A DNA stretch of 64,000 nt from Iningainema tapete BLCC-T55 (lineage in GTDB: Bacteria; Cyanobacteriota; Cyanobacteriia; Cyanobacteriales; Nostocaceae): NCBI RefSeq assembly GCF_014698965.1, contig NZ_JACXAE010000107.1, positions 1 to 64,000 of the forward strand, read 5' to 3'. Made by a program: the position numbers and the translations under genes. Of this stretch, positions 44,934 to 53,773 are shown piece after piece; positions within the stretch are counted from its first letter, which is position 1; every line of letters begins with the position of its first letter. The notes under the pieces were generated by a model, which was not told the origin of the DNA, did not search any database, and saw only the letters and a list, made by a program, of their open reading frames with translations.

Positions 44934-44962
44934 ATTGTAACCTATAGGGTTACACACGTCAA
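44934..44962 (-). promoter_or_regulatory. higBA promoter with embedded palindromic operator
   Basis: On the minus strand TTGACG (44957-44962) is followed after exactly 17 bases by TACAAT (44934-44939), a good sigma-70-type promoter. The spacer and -10 region contain an inverted repeat, GTAACC-N5-GGTTAC (44937-44953 on the plus strand), placed to block RNA polymerase. This is the expected site for HigA autoregulation. Confidence 0.75.
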
Positions 44963-44968
44963 ATTTAA

Positions 44969-45142
44969 TTATAGGTCAAAGTCATCAGTTGATAAATTAT
45001 GAAAATATCGAATACCTTGAAGGGTTTGGCGCTTAAGGGTCATGGTATCACCATATATTTGACCATACTCTATCAACCTTCCCATTAGTTTAGACAAGTT
45101 TTCTGTCAATAGACTGATTAATTTATTTTGCACCGTCACCAT
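44969..45142 (-). CDS. Possible small hypothetical protein
   Basis: A 57-residue frame from ATG 45142 (MVTVQNKLISLLTENLSK) with a mixed, helical composition and no membrane segment. It ends just upstream of the higBA promoter and diverges from the DUF2945 gene. No ribosome site is strong and no family is recognised. It may be a gene or a chance frame. Confidence 0.35.
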   Translation of the reverse strand: MVTVQNKLISLLTENLSKLMGRLIEYGQIYGDTMTLKRQTLQGIRYFHNLSTDDFDL

Positions 45143-45179
45143 AATTAGCAAGTATAAATTATTAAACAGGAAAAAACCC

Positions 45180-45395
45180 GTGAGTGAAGAATTTAAGAAA
45201 GGCGACAAGGTTAAGTGGAATACGGCGCAAGGTGAAACTACTGGAGAGGTTGAAAAAAAACTTACCTCACCTACAGATATTAAAGGACATCACGTAGCGG
45301 CGAGTAAAGATAATCCAGAGTACTTGGTGAAAAGTGACAAAAGTGGAAAAGAAGCAGCTCATAAACCTGATGCTTTGGAAAAAGTTGAGGAGTAG
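45180..45395 (+). CDS. DUF2945 (HVA1 TUDOR-like) protein
   Basis: A 71-residue protein with a GTG start. KKGDKVKWNTAQGETTGEVE, KGHHVAASKDNPEYLVKSD and the AAHKPDAL end match DUF2945, a small TUDOR-like beta-barrel. It is usually encoded beside DUF3140, as here (6 bases apart). The function is unknown; a nucleic-acid or stress role is only suggested. Confidence 0.88.
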   Translation: MSEEFKKGDKVKWNTAQGETTGEVEKKLTSPTDIKGHHVAASKDNPEYLVKSDKSGKEAAHKPDALEKVEE

Positions 45396-45401
45396 TTTAC
45401 T

Positions 45402-45731
45402 ATGAGTAAAGATGTCAAATCAGTGATAGATGAGTTTCAGTCATCTGTGAATATGACCGATTCGGAACTTGAATCTTGGCTAGAAACAGAAGAGTCAAAA
45501 TCTGTTGGGCAAAAGGATGGAGACGATGAATCTATCGGACATAAATCGGGCAAGCACATCGTCGAAATTTTGCATAAGAAAAAAGATGACTATAGTGATG
45601 ATGATTTCTCACATATGAAAAAAGTCATTAGTTACATTCATCGTCATTCTGCACAGCAACCTGATGGTGATGTTGAGCATACACGCTGGCGATACTCTTT
45701 AATGAATTGGGGACACGATCCATTAAAGTAG
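45402..45731 (+). CDS. DUF3140 protein
   Basis: A 109-residue hydrophilic protein. The core MTDSELESWLETEESKSVGQ and the end HTRWRYSLMNWGHDPLK match DUF3140, which recurs with DUF2945 in bacteria and some fungi. The family is described as possibly DNA-binding. It forms one transcript with the preceding gene. The function is unknown. Confidence 0.88.
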   Translation: MSKDVKSVIDEFQSSVNMTDSELESWLETEESKSVGQKDGDDESIGHKSGKHIVEILHKKKDDYSDDDFSHMKKVISYIHRHSAQQPDGDVEHTRWRYSLMNWGHDPLK

Positions 45732-45740
45732 AACTGGCAA

Positions 45741-45811
45741 CCTTTTTGTGGGATGTAGCTCTAAGCGCCCGTCCTAGTTGAAGGGCGGGCAGGATGCCCA
45801 CCCCACAAGAT
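45741..45811. repeat. Dispersed repeat with CCCACAAGA ends
   Basis: TTTTTGTGGG near the left end and CCCACCCCACAAGA near the right end are inverted to each other, around GCGCCCGTCCT/AGGGCGGGC. The right half is nearly the same as the sequence that truncates the DUF5615 toxin at about 24375-24405. It is possibly a small non-autonomous element. Confidence 0.55.
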
Positions 45812-45846
45812 CTGTATTTGATGTCAGTAAGAATTGCTATACTATG

Positions 45847-46908
45847 TTATACAAAAAAATCTAAAAAACCTTCTTTAGGTAGAGGTAAATGGCGCAGGTT
45901 ATGATTAATTTGCTCAGCGGCTGCAATTCCAGAAACCCAGGCTCCTTCGATGAGATTGCCACCGCACCAATCGCCACAACAAACTAGAGGTGGGGAAGTA
46001 GGCGCAGATAAATAACTTTCCTGTAAGGGACGAGTGGGAAAAGCGTAGCGCCAGCGATGAACTTGCATCCATTCGGGAGTATCTAACCAAGGAAGTTGTA
46101 AAGACTTAGCAGCATGTTGTAACATTTGTCGTCCGGCTGGTTGTAAATCTTGGGTTTGATCGTGATGTTGGGCAAAAGCAGCGCTACTTTGCAAGACAAA
46201 CACTGGTTGTTGGGGGTTTGGACGTTTGCTGCTATCTAAACCAATCCATGCCAAAATGGTATCATCAACAAAATTCAGCGATTTCCAATCTGGAATTGGT
46301 TGGGATGTGGAAGGATATCCAGCAATTACACTAATGCAGCCAGAAAATTCCACCGAGCGTAGGTTATCAATAAATCCTGTCCCAAACACATTTTCCCCCA
46401 AAGGTTCTAGTAGCATTAAAGCTTGGGGTGCTGGAATGGCAACTACTACCGATGTAGCGGTTATTTCTTCGTTACTTGATTCTAAGCTGAGACGCCAGCT
46501 AGTTTCTGGTATTGAGGTAATGCCTATGACACGTTGATTCAATAAAATCTCTAAACCCTGAGCAAGAAATTTGGCGATCGCGCTCATTCCTTGAGGTGCA
46601 ACATAACAAGGAGTTTCGGGCAATGCAATGTAGTTACCCTCTGGTTTAAATTCATAAACCGTATTTATCCAGTGTAGAATTATATCACGTTCATGTAATA
46701 ATTCAACAAAATTTCTAAAAAGTTCACCTTTTGGCTTGATGTAACATGCGCCATGATCTGCGCAAGTGCCATTCAAACGACGTGTAGCCACACGTCCCCC
46801 CAAACCACGGGACTTTTCTACAACCAAGACCGAATATCCAGCTTGAGATAACTGCTGGGCGCAAACTAAACCCGCAATGCCGGCACCAATTACTGCAACA
46901 TCAACCAT
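45847..46908 (-). CDS. FAD-dependent amine-oxidase/renalase-like oxidoreductase
   Basis: A 353-residue flavoprotein. The dinucleotide fold is GAGIAG at residues 8-13, with the E-K-S-RG-x-GGR motif (VVEKSRGLGGRVATRR) after it. A C-terminal FAD box is seen (CCGDWCGGNLIEGAWVSG). The overall pattern is that of the renalase-like NAD(P)/FAD-dependent family. The substrate is unknown. It stands alone. Confidence 0.88.
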   Translation of the reverse strand: MVDVAVIGAGIAGLVCAQQLSQAGYSVLVVEKSRGLGGRVATRRLNGTCADHGACYIKPKGELFRNFVELLHERDIILHWINTVYEFKPEGNYIALPETPCYVAPQGMSAIAKFLAQGLEILLNQRVIGITSIPETSWRLSLESSNEEITATSVVVAIPAPQALMLLEPLGENVFGTGFIDNLRSVEFSGCISVIAGYPSTSQPIPDWKSLNFVDDTILAWIGLDSSKRPNPQQPVFVLQSSAAFAQHHDQTQDLQPAGRQMLQHAAKSLQLPWLDTPEWMQVHRWRYAFPTRPLQESYLSAPTSPPLVCCGDWCGGNLIEGAWVSGIAAAEQINHNLRHLPLPKEGFLDFFV

Positions 46909-47018
46909 GAGTTATCAGTCATTATAAAAGGGTAAAGGACAAAATCACTACTAATGACTCTTAAAAGCTAATAGTAGAATAAGGTACAGACAAGCTGCAT
47001 GGAACGGAGGAAGGGAAA

Positions 47019-47861
47019 TTGGATGAATTGAGGGCTGCACTGGAACTAGCAACCGATGAAGAATTACAAGATCTCACAGCAATTCTATTTAGTCGTAAGT
47101 TTAATCCCTTAGACTATGTTCACACACCAGAACCGATAGAAGTGCAAAGCCAAAATCGCACAGCTTGGCTTGACTCATTAGAAGAGCGTTTTCGCTTTTT
47201 AGCGGCAGATGGGATCACAGTATTGCGGGGACGTACAAGGGAAGTAACATACCGACAAGCACTGATTCAAGTTTGTAAGTATTTGAAAATATCTTATGCT
47301 CACGATTTGACAACAGTTGATTTGGAAGCAGAGGTATTCTTGCATCTACTAGGGCAAGTATGGAGGAAATTACCAGAAAAAGACAAGCAAAAATTGAGTA
47401 GACAAGTGCAGCGTCAGCTTGCCAAGTCAGACTTAAAAGAACCTTTACCACTTTCTTTGCAGCGCGATCCCTTGGGGTTACTTGTTAAAGGTGGTAGTGC
47501 GCTGGCTGTTACCTCGATCATTCAGCCATTTTTGCTCAAACAAATTGCTCGTCAATTTGCCATGCAATTTGCAGCCTATCAAGTTGCCCAACAAGCAGCG
47601 ATTGAAGGTGGCGTCGCAGCAGCAGCACAGTTTCAAAACTATGTAGCGCTACAAATGGCAAGGCGAGGCATGGCTGTAAGTGCGGCTCGTTACGGAGCAA
47701 CTCGCAGTGTCTTTGCCATGTTAGGACCGGTGATGTGGGCATGGTTTTTCGCAGATTTAGGCTGGAGAGCGATCGCCACTAACTATGGTCGGATTATACC
47801 GACAATCTTTGCTTTAGCTCAAATTCGCCTCACCCGCACTGAATGTTGGGAACCTGCTTGA
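47019..47861 (+). CDS. YaaW-like protein
   Basis: A 280-residue protein of the YaaW/DUF3944 type. It has an N-terminal helical region (LRAALELATDEELQDL, then a DSLEERFRFLAADGI segment), and hydrophobic helices in the C-terminal third (about residues 155-270), which suggest membrane association. The start is a TTG at 47019 with GGAGGAAGG eight bases upstream. The 3' end overlaps the O-antigen-ligase-like gene by 19 bases. YaaW was seen in E. coli as a stress-related protein; its role is unknown. Confidence 0.8.
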   Translation: MDELRAALELATDEELQDLTAILFSRKFNPLDYVHTPEPIEVQSQNRTAWLDSLEERFRFLAADGITVLRGRTREVTYRQALIQVCKYLKISYAHDLTTVDLEAEVFLHLLGQVWRKLPEKDKQKLSRQVQRQLAKSDLKEPLPLSLQRDPLGLLVKGGSALAVTSIIQPFLLKQIARQFAMQFAAYQVAQQAAIEGGVAAAAQFQNYVALQMARRGMAVSAARYGATRSVFAMLGPVMWAWFFADLGWRAIATNYGRIIPTIFALAQIRLTRTECWEPA

Positions 47862-49171
47862 AGACTGCTTTTCGCCACCCCAACCCTAGTTTGCAATCCG
47901 TTTGGAACTACGCCCAACTGGGACTGCTGATTTTCCCATTAAGTCCATTGTTGGGTGTCGTTGGTTTAGGATTAGCAATTTTAGGAACTTGGATCTCACA
48001 ACGCCGCACAATTATCCGTCGCCCTCTCAACAGAGGGTTTGCTCTAGTCAGCGTATTGCTGATCGTTACCGCCGCCTTTGCCTATGACAAACCAGTAGCT
48101 TTCTTAGGCTTATTTAATTTCTTACCATTCTTTTTGTTTTTTGCTACTTTTAGCATTCTCATTCAAACAGTAGCACAACTGCGCCAACTGTCATGGATTT
48201 TAGTGATGACTTCAATACCAGTAGTCATCATCGGCTTGGGACAGTTGTTTTGGGGATGGGCTACTCCACAGCAATGGGAAGGTGTATTTGGTTGGGCGAT
48301 TGCACCATCCGGAAATCCACCAGGACGCATGGCTTCCATCTTTATGTACGCCAACACCTTAGCAGGTTACTTGGTGATAGTTTTCATCCTGGGGTTAGGG
48401 CTATGGTTGGAAGCCTTTCGAGAAGCAACTAGAAGTAGGGGGGCAGGGGAGCACTCTCCCCCACTCCCTCTCATCTTCTTAACTGTGGTAATGATGGGCA
48501 ATTTTGTGGCATTAATTCTGACTAACTCACGTAATGCGTGGGCGATCGCGATTTTTGCCAGTCTTGCTTATGCAATTTACCAACGCTGGCACATTCAAGT
48601 GGCTTTTGTTGCGGGTGTAGCCACCACAGTACTTTTAGCTGCTTTTGCGCCTTTACCAATTGCTCAATTGTTTCGCCCAGTTGTTCCTGCTTTCTTTTGG
48701 GCGCGGTTAAACGACCAACTTTATCCCGATCGACCAGTTGCATTATTGCGCAAAACTCAGTGGGAATTTGCTTGGTCTTTGGCTGTGCAACGTCCTTGGA
48801 CTGGTTGGGGTTTACGTAATTTTACGCAACTTTACGAAGCTAAAATGCACATTTGGTTGGGACATCCCCATAGCTTGTTTTTGATGCTGTGTGCTGAAGC
48901 TGGGCTTCCTTTTACGCTTTTGTTTTGTGGCTTACTCGGCTGGATATTTTTGGCAGGAGTTCAACTGTTGCGTTCAAAAAATGTCGAAACAGAAGATAAA
49001 CTAATATTTTTCAGTTATCTGATGGTTTTTGTCGCTTGGGTACTATTCAATACAGTAGACATTACTTTGTACGATTTTCGCTTGAATGCACTCTCGTGGT
49101 TGCTGTTATCTGGGATTTCTGGAGTAGCATATTCGAGATCCCCGACAACTTTTACGAAGTCGGGGATCTGA
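47843..49171 (+). CDS. O-antigen ligase/polymerase family membrane protein
   Basis: A 442-residue protein with about 10-12 membrane helices. The Wzy/WaaL-type loop is seen at about residues 310-340 (PWTGWGLRNF, then HPHSLFLMLCAEAG). It would ligate or polymerise surface glycans; some cyanobacterial relatives (IctB) affect carbon accumulation. Residues near 195-208 (SRGAGEHSPPLPL) come from a C/G-rich repeat-like stretch (about 48436-48470). The last 12 residues and stop come from the hairpin repeat at 49137-49168. The gene overlaps the YaaW-like gene by 19 bases. Confidence 0.85.
   Translation: MLGTCLKTAFRHPNPSLQSVWNYAQLGLLIFPLSPLLGVVGLGLAILGTWISQRRTIIRRPLNRGFALVSVLLIVTAAFAYDKPVAFLGLFNFLPFFLFFATFSILIQTVAQLRQLSWILVMTSIPVVIIGLGQLFWGWATPQQWEGVFGWAIAPSGNPPGRMASIFMYANTLAGYLVIVFILGLGLWLEAFREATRSRGAGEHSPPLPLIFLTVVMMGNFVALILTNSRNAWAIAIFASLAYAIYQRWHIQVAFVAGVATTVLLAAFAPLPIAQLFRPVVPAFFWARLNDQLYPDRPVALLRKTQWEFAWSLAVQRPWTGWGLRNFTQLYEAKMHIWLGHPHSLFLMLCAEAGLPFTLLFCGLLGWIFLAGVQLLRSKNVETEDKLIFFSYLMVFVAWVLFNTVDITLYDFRLNALSWLLLSGISGVAYSRSPTTFTKSGI
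49137..49168. repeat. GATCCCCGAC hairpin repeat forming a gene 3' end
   Basis: This is the exact reverse complement of the 32-base hairpin at 15089-15120. Read on the plus strand it gives the C-terminal codons (SPTTFTKSGI) and is followed directly by TGA. Confidence 0.85.
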
Positions 49172-49440
49172 ATAGTTCATTTTCAGTACATATACTGGGG
49201 TTATTATCACTTCAAGTTAATAAACTTACTAATAAGTTCACGTTTGTGAATGTGAGTGTGGCTAATTCCACATGAGTTACTGTCGCTGATTGTTGGGAAG
49301 ATGTTGGGACAGCCCATTAGGGTTTTCCTGCACTACGGGTATCTATCAACATAGATGCCCTTCTCTATTTTGATCGAGTATATTTTCCGCCACAGCGCTT
49401 CTAAAATAGGTGTATTAGAAAAAACACCTAGACTCGTTTT

Positions 49441-49962
49441 ATGCTCACAACAGCTGAATTCCTCCAGTATACTGAATGGTCAGGTATTGCGACCCTAGTA
49501 TTTGCTGCCATCACAGTCTTAAGTTTTATCTTCAAATGGGGCTTCCGTTTTCGGCTAGTGGGTACAACTGGCTTTATGCTGGTGTTAACGGGAGGTTTAT
49601 TTGCTCTTTCGTTAGCACCCTTGTCTCGGACTGTAATTCCCGGCGCTGTGCGCTACAGTCGAGTTTACGACAATGGGGCAACACAAGCAGTGATTGTGAT
49701 CCCACCCCAAACTTCTCCATCACAGGTAGAAGCAACTCTACGTCAAGCAGCCAGCGATTTGTATTCTTTTGGTCGTTTAGGTACGCCAGAACAAAACCAA
49801 TTAACTATTCGAGTGCGTACTGTTGTCCATCCAGAACCAGGGGTTTCTATACCACTTTACTTAGGACAAGTCAAGCGTTCTCTCACTAATCGGGAAGATT
49901 CGCAAATGGTGATAGAAGTTGATCAGGATAAATTTGCCCTACTTCCACAACCCACTACTTAA
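49441..49962 (+). CDS. ycf51: Ycf51 family protein (DUF2518)
   Basis: A 173-residue protein with two membrane segments (about residues 15-32 and 40-58, with GFMLVLTGGLFALSLAPLS). The rest is a soluble domain ending VIEVDQDKFALLPQP. The pattern matches Ycf51, conserved in cyanobacteria and some plastid genomes, of unknown function. It stands alone, about 280 bases before the next gene. Confidence 0.88.
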   Translation: MLTTAEFLQYTEWSGIATLVFAAITVLSFIFKWGFRFRLVGTTGFMLVLTGGLFALSLAPLSRTVIPGAVRYSRVYDNGATQAVIVIPPQTSPSQVEATLRQAASDLYSFGRLGTPEQNQLTIRVRTVVHPEPGVSIPLYLGQVKRSLTNREDSQMVIEVDQDKFALLPQPTT

Positions 49963-49990
49963 ATATTTGGTGGGCGCCTCCGAACAATGA

Positions 49991-50044
49991 TGTAGAGACG
50001 TTCCGGCGGAACGATGTAGAGACGTTCCGGCGGAACGTCTCTAC
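49991..50044. repeat. Tandem pair of GAGACGTTCCGGCGGAACG repeats
   Basis: Two copies in direct order. The first is cut short after GCGGAACG, and the second is the full palindrome TGTAGAGACGTTCC/GGAACGTCTCTAC. The tandem arrangement suggests local duplication of an element also found at 12322 and 35213. The rest of 49963-50243 shows only an AT-rich stretch before the next gene. Confidence 0.85.
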
Positions 50045-50243
50045 AAGGCGAAGGTGCATTTATTTGCAAGGTAGAAATATTTTTGTGTATTAAACTACAA
50101 TAATATGTTATTTTTTGTTAAAATATAAGTTAACAATACAACCCAATAGAAATAGTTAAAAGTTGACTAATTACTTATTAAGTCCGTGTAGTAAAAAGTA
50201 TTCCAGTTTATATATTAAGTGCTACCGTTAATTAGTTAGTTAC

Positions 50244-51437
50244 ATGCCTAATCAATTTACACCAAAGTTAGAAACAAAAACCCCTCCGTTACTTACTCTG
50301 ACTGTAGCCCCAGCACAAGTAATTCGTGGCTCCCAGAGCTTAGCGCAGGCATATGAAGCGATTTCCAGGTTAGGGCGTCGTCCTTTGATTGTAACTGGTC
50401 GCATCAAAACTACCCAATCTTACCTACAACCATTAGAACAGCAATTAGATTGTGCCTCAGCAAGCTATGCTCCAGATTGTAGTGAAGCAAGTCTCAAATC
50501 TTTACGCAAGGCGGCAAAAGAACATAAAGCTGATGTAATTCTCGGCTATGGTGGTGGTAAAGCACTGGATACAGCTAAGTTACTCGCTCACCAATTGCAG
50601 TTACCAGTAGTGACGATTCCGACTTCAGCGGCTACTTGTGCAGCATGGACTGCTTTGTCAAATGTATACTCCGATCAAGGAGCTTTTCTCTACGATGTGC
50701 CGCTTGAACGCTGCCCTGATTTACTTATACTTGATTACGAGTTGATTCAAACTGCTCCACAACGTACACTAGTAGCGGGAATAGGAGATGCGATCGCCAA
50801 GTGGTACGAAGCTTCTGTAAGTAGCGGACATTTGGAACAAACTTTAATTGTCGCCGCAGTGCAACAAGCGCGAGTTTTGCGGGATATTCTGTTCCAAAAA
50901 TCTGTCGCCGCCCTGGAAGCACCAGGCAGCGAGGTTTGGCAAGAAGTTGTAGACGCTACTGTTTTACTTGCTGGTGTGATTGGGGGATTAGGTGGAGCGC
51001 AGTGTCGTACAGTTGCTGCCCATGCCGTACATAATGGTTTAACCCATATTGCTGGTCATGGTAGCATTCATGGGGAAAAAGTTGCCTACGGTATTTTAGT
51101 GCAACTGCGTTTAGAAGAAATGATACTAGGTAATCAGCTAGCCGCATCTGCACGGCAACAGTTGTTGAAGTTTTATGCAGAAATTGGATTGCCGCAAAAG
51201 TTGGCAGATTTGGGCTTGGGAAATGTTACTTTAGACTCATTACAAACTGCTGCGGAAATTGCCTTGGCTCCTAATTCTGATATCCACAGGTTACCTTTTC
51301 CAGTGGTAACTGAACAGTTGATGGCGGCAATGGTTTCTACTACTGCGCCAGTGGAAGGGCGTGTTCAAATGGGTGAGAAATTATTGAACCGCATAGCCCC
51401 AGGTTTAAACCAAGGGGAAGCAGAGAATGCCGAGTAA
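50244..51437 (+). CDS. Iron-containing alcohol dehydrogenase/glycerol dehydrogenase family
   Basis: A 397-residue enzyme of the Fe-ADH superfamily. The nucleotide-binding segment is GYGGGKALDTAK. Metal-binding histidines lie in HAVHNGLTHIAGHGSIHGEK (H260, H272, H276), with GIGDAIAKWYEA for the aspartate ligand. It is closest in style to GldA-type dehydrogenases. In cyanobacteria this gene often sits beside a PLP aminotransferase, as here. The substrate is unknown. Confidence 0.88.
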   Translation: MPNQFTPKLETKTPPLLTLTVAPAQVIRGSQSLAQAYEAISRLGRRPLIVTGRIKTTQSYLQPLEQQLDCASASYAPDCSEASLKSLRKAAKEHKADVILGYGGGKALDTAKLLAHQLQLPVVTIPTSAATCAAWTALSNVYSDQGAFLYDVPLERCPDLLILDYELIQTAPQRTLVAGIGDAIAKWYEASVSSGHLEQTLIVAAVQQARVLRDILFQKSVAALEAPGSEVWQEVVDATVLLAGVIGGLGGAQCRTVAAHAVHNGLTHIAGHGSIHGEKVAYGILVQLRLEEMILGNQLAASARQQLLKFYAEIGLPQKLADLGLGNVTLDSLQTAAEIALAPNSDIHRLPFPVVTEQLMAAMVSTTAPVEGRVQMGEKLLNRIAPGLNQGEAENAE

Positions 51438-51488
51438 GAATAGCATGTTTGTTGAATTGAGTCAAGTGGGTGTTTTGAGTGAGAGTGA

Positions 51489-52676
51489 ATGACGATGACT
51501 TTGAATTGGATTGCTCCGGCCGAACGTGTACAGAAGTTACCACCTTATGTATTTGCTCGTCTAGATGAACTTAAGGCTAAGGCTCGTGAGCAAGGGTTGG
51601 ATTTGATTGATTTGGGGATGGGAAATCCTGATGGTGCAACACCGCAACCAGTTGTAGAAGCGGCAATTGCAGCTTTACAAAATCCAGCTAATCACGGGTA
51701 TCCTCCTTTTGAAGGTACGGCTAGTTTCCGCAGTGCGATTACTAATTGGTATAATCGTCGTTACGATGTGAAACTAGATCCAGATAGTGAGGCGTTGCCT
51801 CTACTTGGTTCTAAAGAAGGATTGGCTCATCTGGCGATCGCTTATATTAATCCTGGTGATTTAGTTTTAGTACCGTCTCCTGCCTATCCGGCTCATTTTC
51901 GCGGTCCGGTAATTGCTGGTGGTAAGGTTCATAGTTTAATATTAAAACCGGAGAATGACTGGTTGATTGATTTGGCGGCAATTCCCGATGCAGTCGCCCA
52001 ACAAGCCAAGATTCTCTATTTTAATTATCCCAGTAATCCTACTGCCGCTACCGCACCGCGTGAATTTTTTGAAGATATCGTCGCTTTCGCTCGTAAATAC
52101 GAAATTCTCCTAGTTCATGATTTGTGTTATGCTGAGTTAGCTTTTGATGGTTATCAACCGACTAGTTTGTTAGAAATTCCCGGCGCAAAAGATATTGGCG
52201 TTGAGTTTCACACTATGTCGAAAACCTATAATATGGCAGGTTGGCGTGTGGGTTTTGTGGTAGGCAACCGTCATATAATTCAAGGTTTGCGCACTTTGAA
52301 GACTAATTTGGATTATGGTATTTTTGCCGCTTTGCAAACAGCAGCCCAAACAGCTTTGCAACTACCAGATAGCTATTTGCAGGAAGTACAAGAACGTTAT
52401 CGTACCCGCCGCGATTTTCTCATTCAAGGTTTAGCACAGTTAGGTTGGGATGTGAGTAAAACTAAGGCGACGATGTATCTTTGGGTTCCTTGTCCTGATG
52501 GTACAAGTTCTACGGACTTTGCCCTCAACGTACTACAGCAAACTGGAGTAGTTGTCACTCCTGGTAATGCTTTTGGTAGTGGAGGCGAGGGTTATGTGCG
52601 TATTAGCTTGATTGCTGAGTGCGATCGCTTGGGCGAAGCTTTGCACAGATTTAAACAAGCGGGAATTCATTATTAA
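51489..52676 (+). CDS. Class I aminotransferase (LL-DAP/Asp/Ala type)
   Basis: A 395-residue PLP enzyme, fold type I. The PLP lysine is K245 in SKTYNMAGWR; YPSNPT and DLCYAELAFDGY are typical. The N-terminus LDLIDLGMGNPDGATPQPVV and the overall pattern match the DapL/AlaA-like group. LL-diaminopimelate, aspartate or alanine aminotransferase activity are all possible. A second DapL is expected elsewhere. It lies 51 bases after the dehydrogenase gene. Confidence 0.9.
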   Translation: MTMTLNWIAPAERVQKLPPYVFARLDELKAKAREQGLDLIDLGMGNPDGATPQPVVEAAIAALQNPANHGYPPFEGTASFRSAITNWYNRRYDVKLDPDSEALPLLGSKEGLAHLAIAYINPGDLVLVPSPAYPAHFRGPVIAGGKVHSLILKPENDWLIDLAAIPDAVAQQAKILYFNYPSNPTAATAPREFFEDIVAFARKYEILLVHDLCYAELAFDGYQPTSLLEIPGAKDIGVEFHTMSKTYNMAGWRVGFVVGNRHIIQGLRTLKTNLDYGIFAALQTAAQTALQLPDSYLQEVQERYRTRRDFLIQGLAQLGWDVSKTKATMYLWVPCPDGTSSTDFALNVLQQTGVVVTPGNAFGSGGEGYVRISLIAECDRLGEALHRFKQAGIHY

Positions 52677-52689
52677 ATGTCTAAATATT

Positions 52690-53709
52690 GTGATTAATCA
52701 AAACTCGGAAAACCGTTATTACCCTCAAAGCGAAGGTTACACATTTAGCTGGTTTGATCGGTTTTGTTTGTGGTATCCTCCTGGTTGGCTGATTTTGTTC
52801 AACCGTCACTGGCAACACTACCACGATGATCCAGACGGTTGGAATTGGCTGGAATATTGCTTGTTCTTAATTCCCGGCGGATTTTATTTAGCTCTACTAA
52901 TCCGCTGGCTACGTTTAGGTTTGCGCTCGCCACAAACACAAACTGATGAATTCAACCCTAATTATCAACAATGCTGGAGAGATGAAGTACTAACTCCCAT
53001 CTTTAATTATCATTTTCCCATAGAGTTGCAACAAATTGAGAACTTGCCGCCAAATGAACCGATGATTGTGGCAATGAATCATGCAGGAATGTGTTTTCCT
53101 TGGGACTTTGTGTCATTGGGTTATTTATTAAGCACACAAGGATGGGTTGTGCAACCTCTAACTGGTGTAGCATTGTTTGATCATCCTTGGGTAAAATGGT
53201 GGTTACCACCTGGATGGTCAAAGGTTTTGGGTGGCGTAAGAGCAGAGTTAGATGATTTTGAAACAGCAATTAAAGAGCGTAAAATTATATTATATGCGCC
53301 AGAGGGTTTACGCGGACCAAGAAAAGGTTGGCGCAAACGCTATCAGTTAGAAAAGTTCAATTCTAGTTTTATTCAGTTGAGCCAACGCCATCAAGTACCG
53401 ATTTTACCGATTATTTGTATCGGTAGCGAAAACTTACATCCTTGGACTGTTAATCTTGATAAATTACAGAGATTATTACAACTACCATTTTTGCCCTTAT
53501 CTCCTTTAATGCCGATTTTTCTTCTGTTTCCTTCAATGGGTGTTTGGGCGATGAAAACTCGCTTACGTTATTTCATTCAATCTCTGTATCAAGTGGAAGA
53601 AGAGAAAACAGGAAGAACATTGAGTTACCAAAAAGCACAACAATTACGAGAAAAATTGCAATGTGAAATTAATCGACGCCGTAACGTTTCCCAGTCTGCC
53701 ATACACTGA
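52690..53709 (+). CDS. Lysophospholipid acyltransferase-like protein (HX7D variant)
   Basis: A 339-residue protein, start set at the GTG at 52690 (VINQNSENRYYP) 13 bases after the aminotransferase stop. It has one membrane region (about residues 55-80) and an acyltransferase-like core with MNHAGMCFPWDF and LYAPEGLRGPRKGW, the latter matching motif III (PEG). The first motif spaces His and Asp by seven residues, not the usual HX4D. It may be a variant acyltransferase or an inactive relative. The last stretch is a basic helix. Confidence 0.75.
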   Translation: MINQNSENRYYPQSEGYTFSWFDRFCLWYPPGWLILFNRHWQHYHDDPDGWNWLEYCLFLIPGGFYLALLIRWLRLGLRSPQTQTDEFNPNYQQCWRDEVLTPIFNYHFPIELQQIENLPPNEPMIVAMNHAGMCFPWDFVSLGYLLSTQGWVVQPLTGVALFDHPWVKWWLPPGWSKVLGGVRAELDDFETAIKERKIILYAPEGLRGPRKGWRKRYQLEKFNSSFIQLSQRHQVPILPIICIGSENLHPWTVNLDKLQRLLQLPFLPLSPLMPIFLLFPSMGVWAMKTRLRYFIQSLYQVEEEKTGRTLSYQKAQQLREKLQCEINRRRNVSQSAIH

Positions 53710-53773
53710 AGTGTATGGATCATAGCTTAAGTCCGTTTTAACGGACTACAATACTTATCCTAGAGCAAATTTG

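Noticed and set aside
45741-45811. Inverted CCCACAAGA ends taken as an insertion sequence
   Set aside because: Only about 70 bases with no transposase and no clear target duplication; kept as a repeat only.
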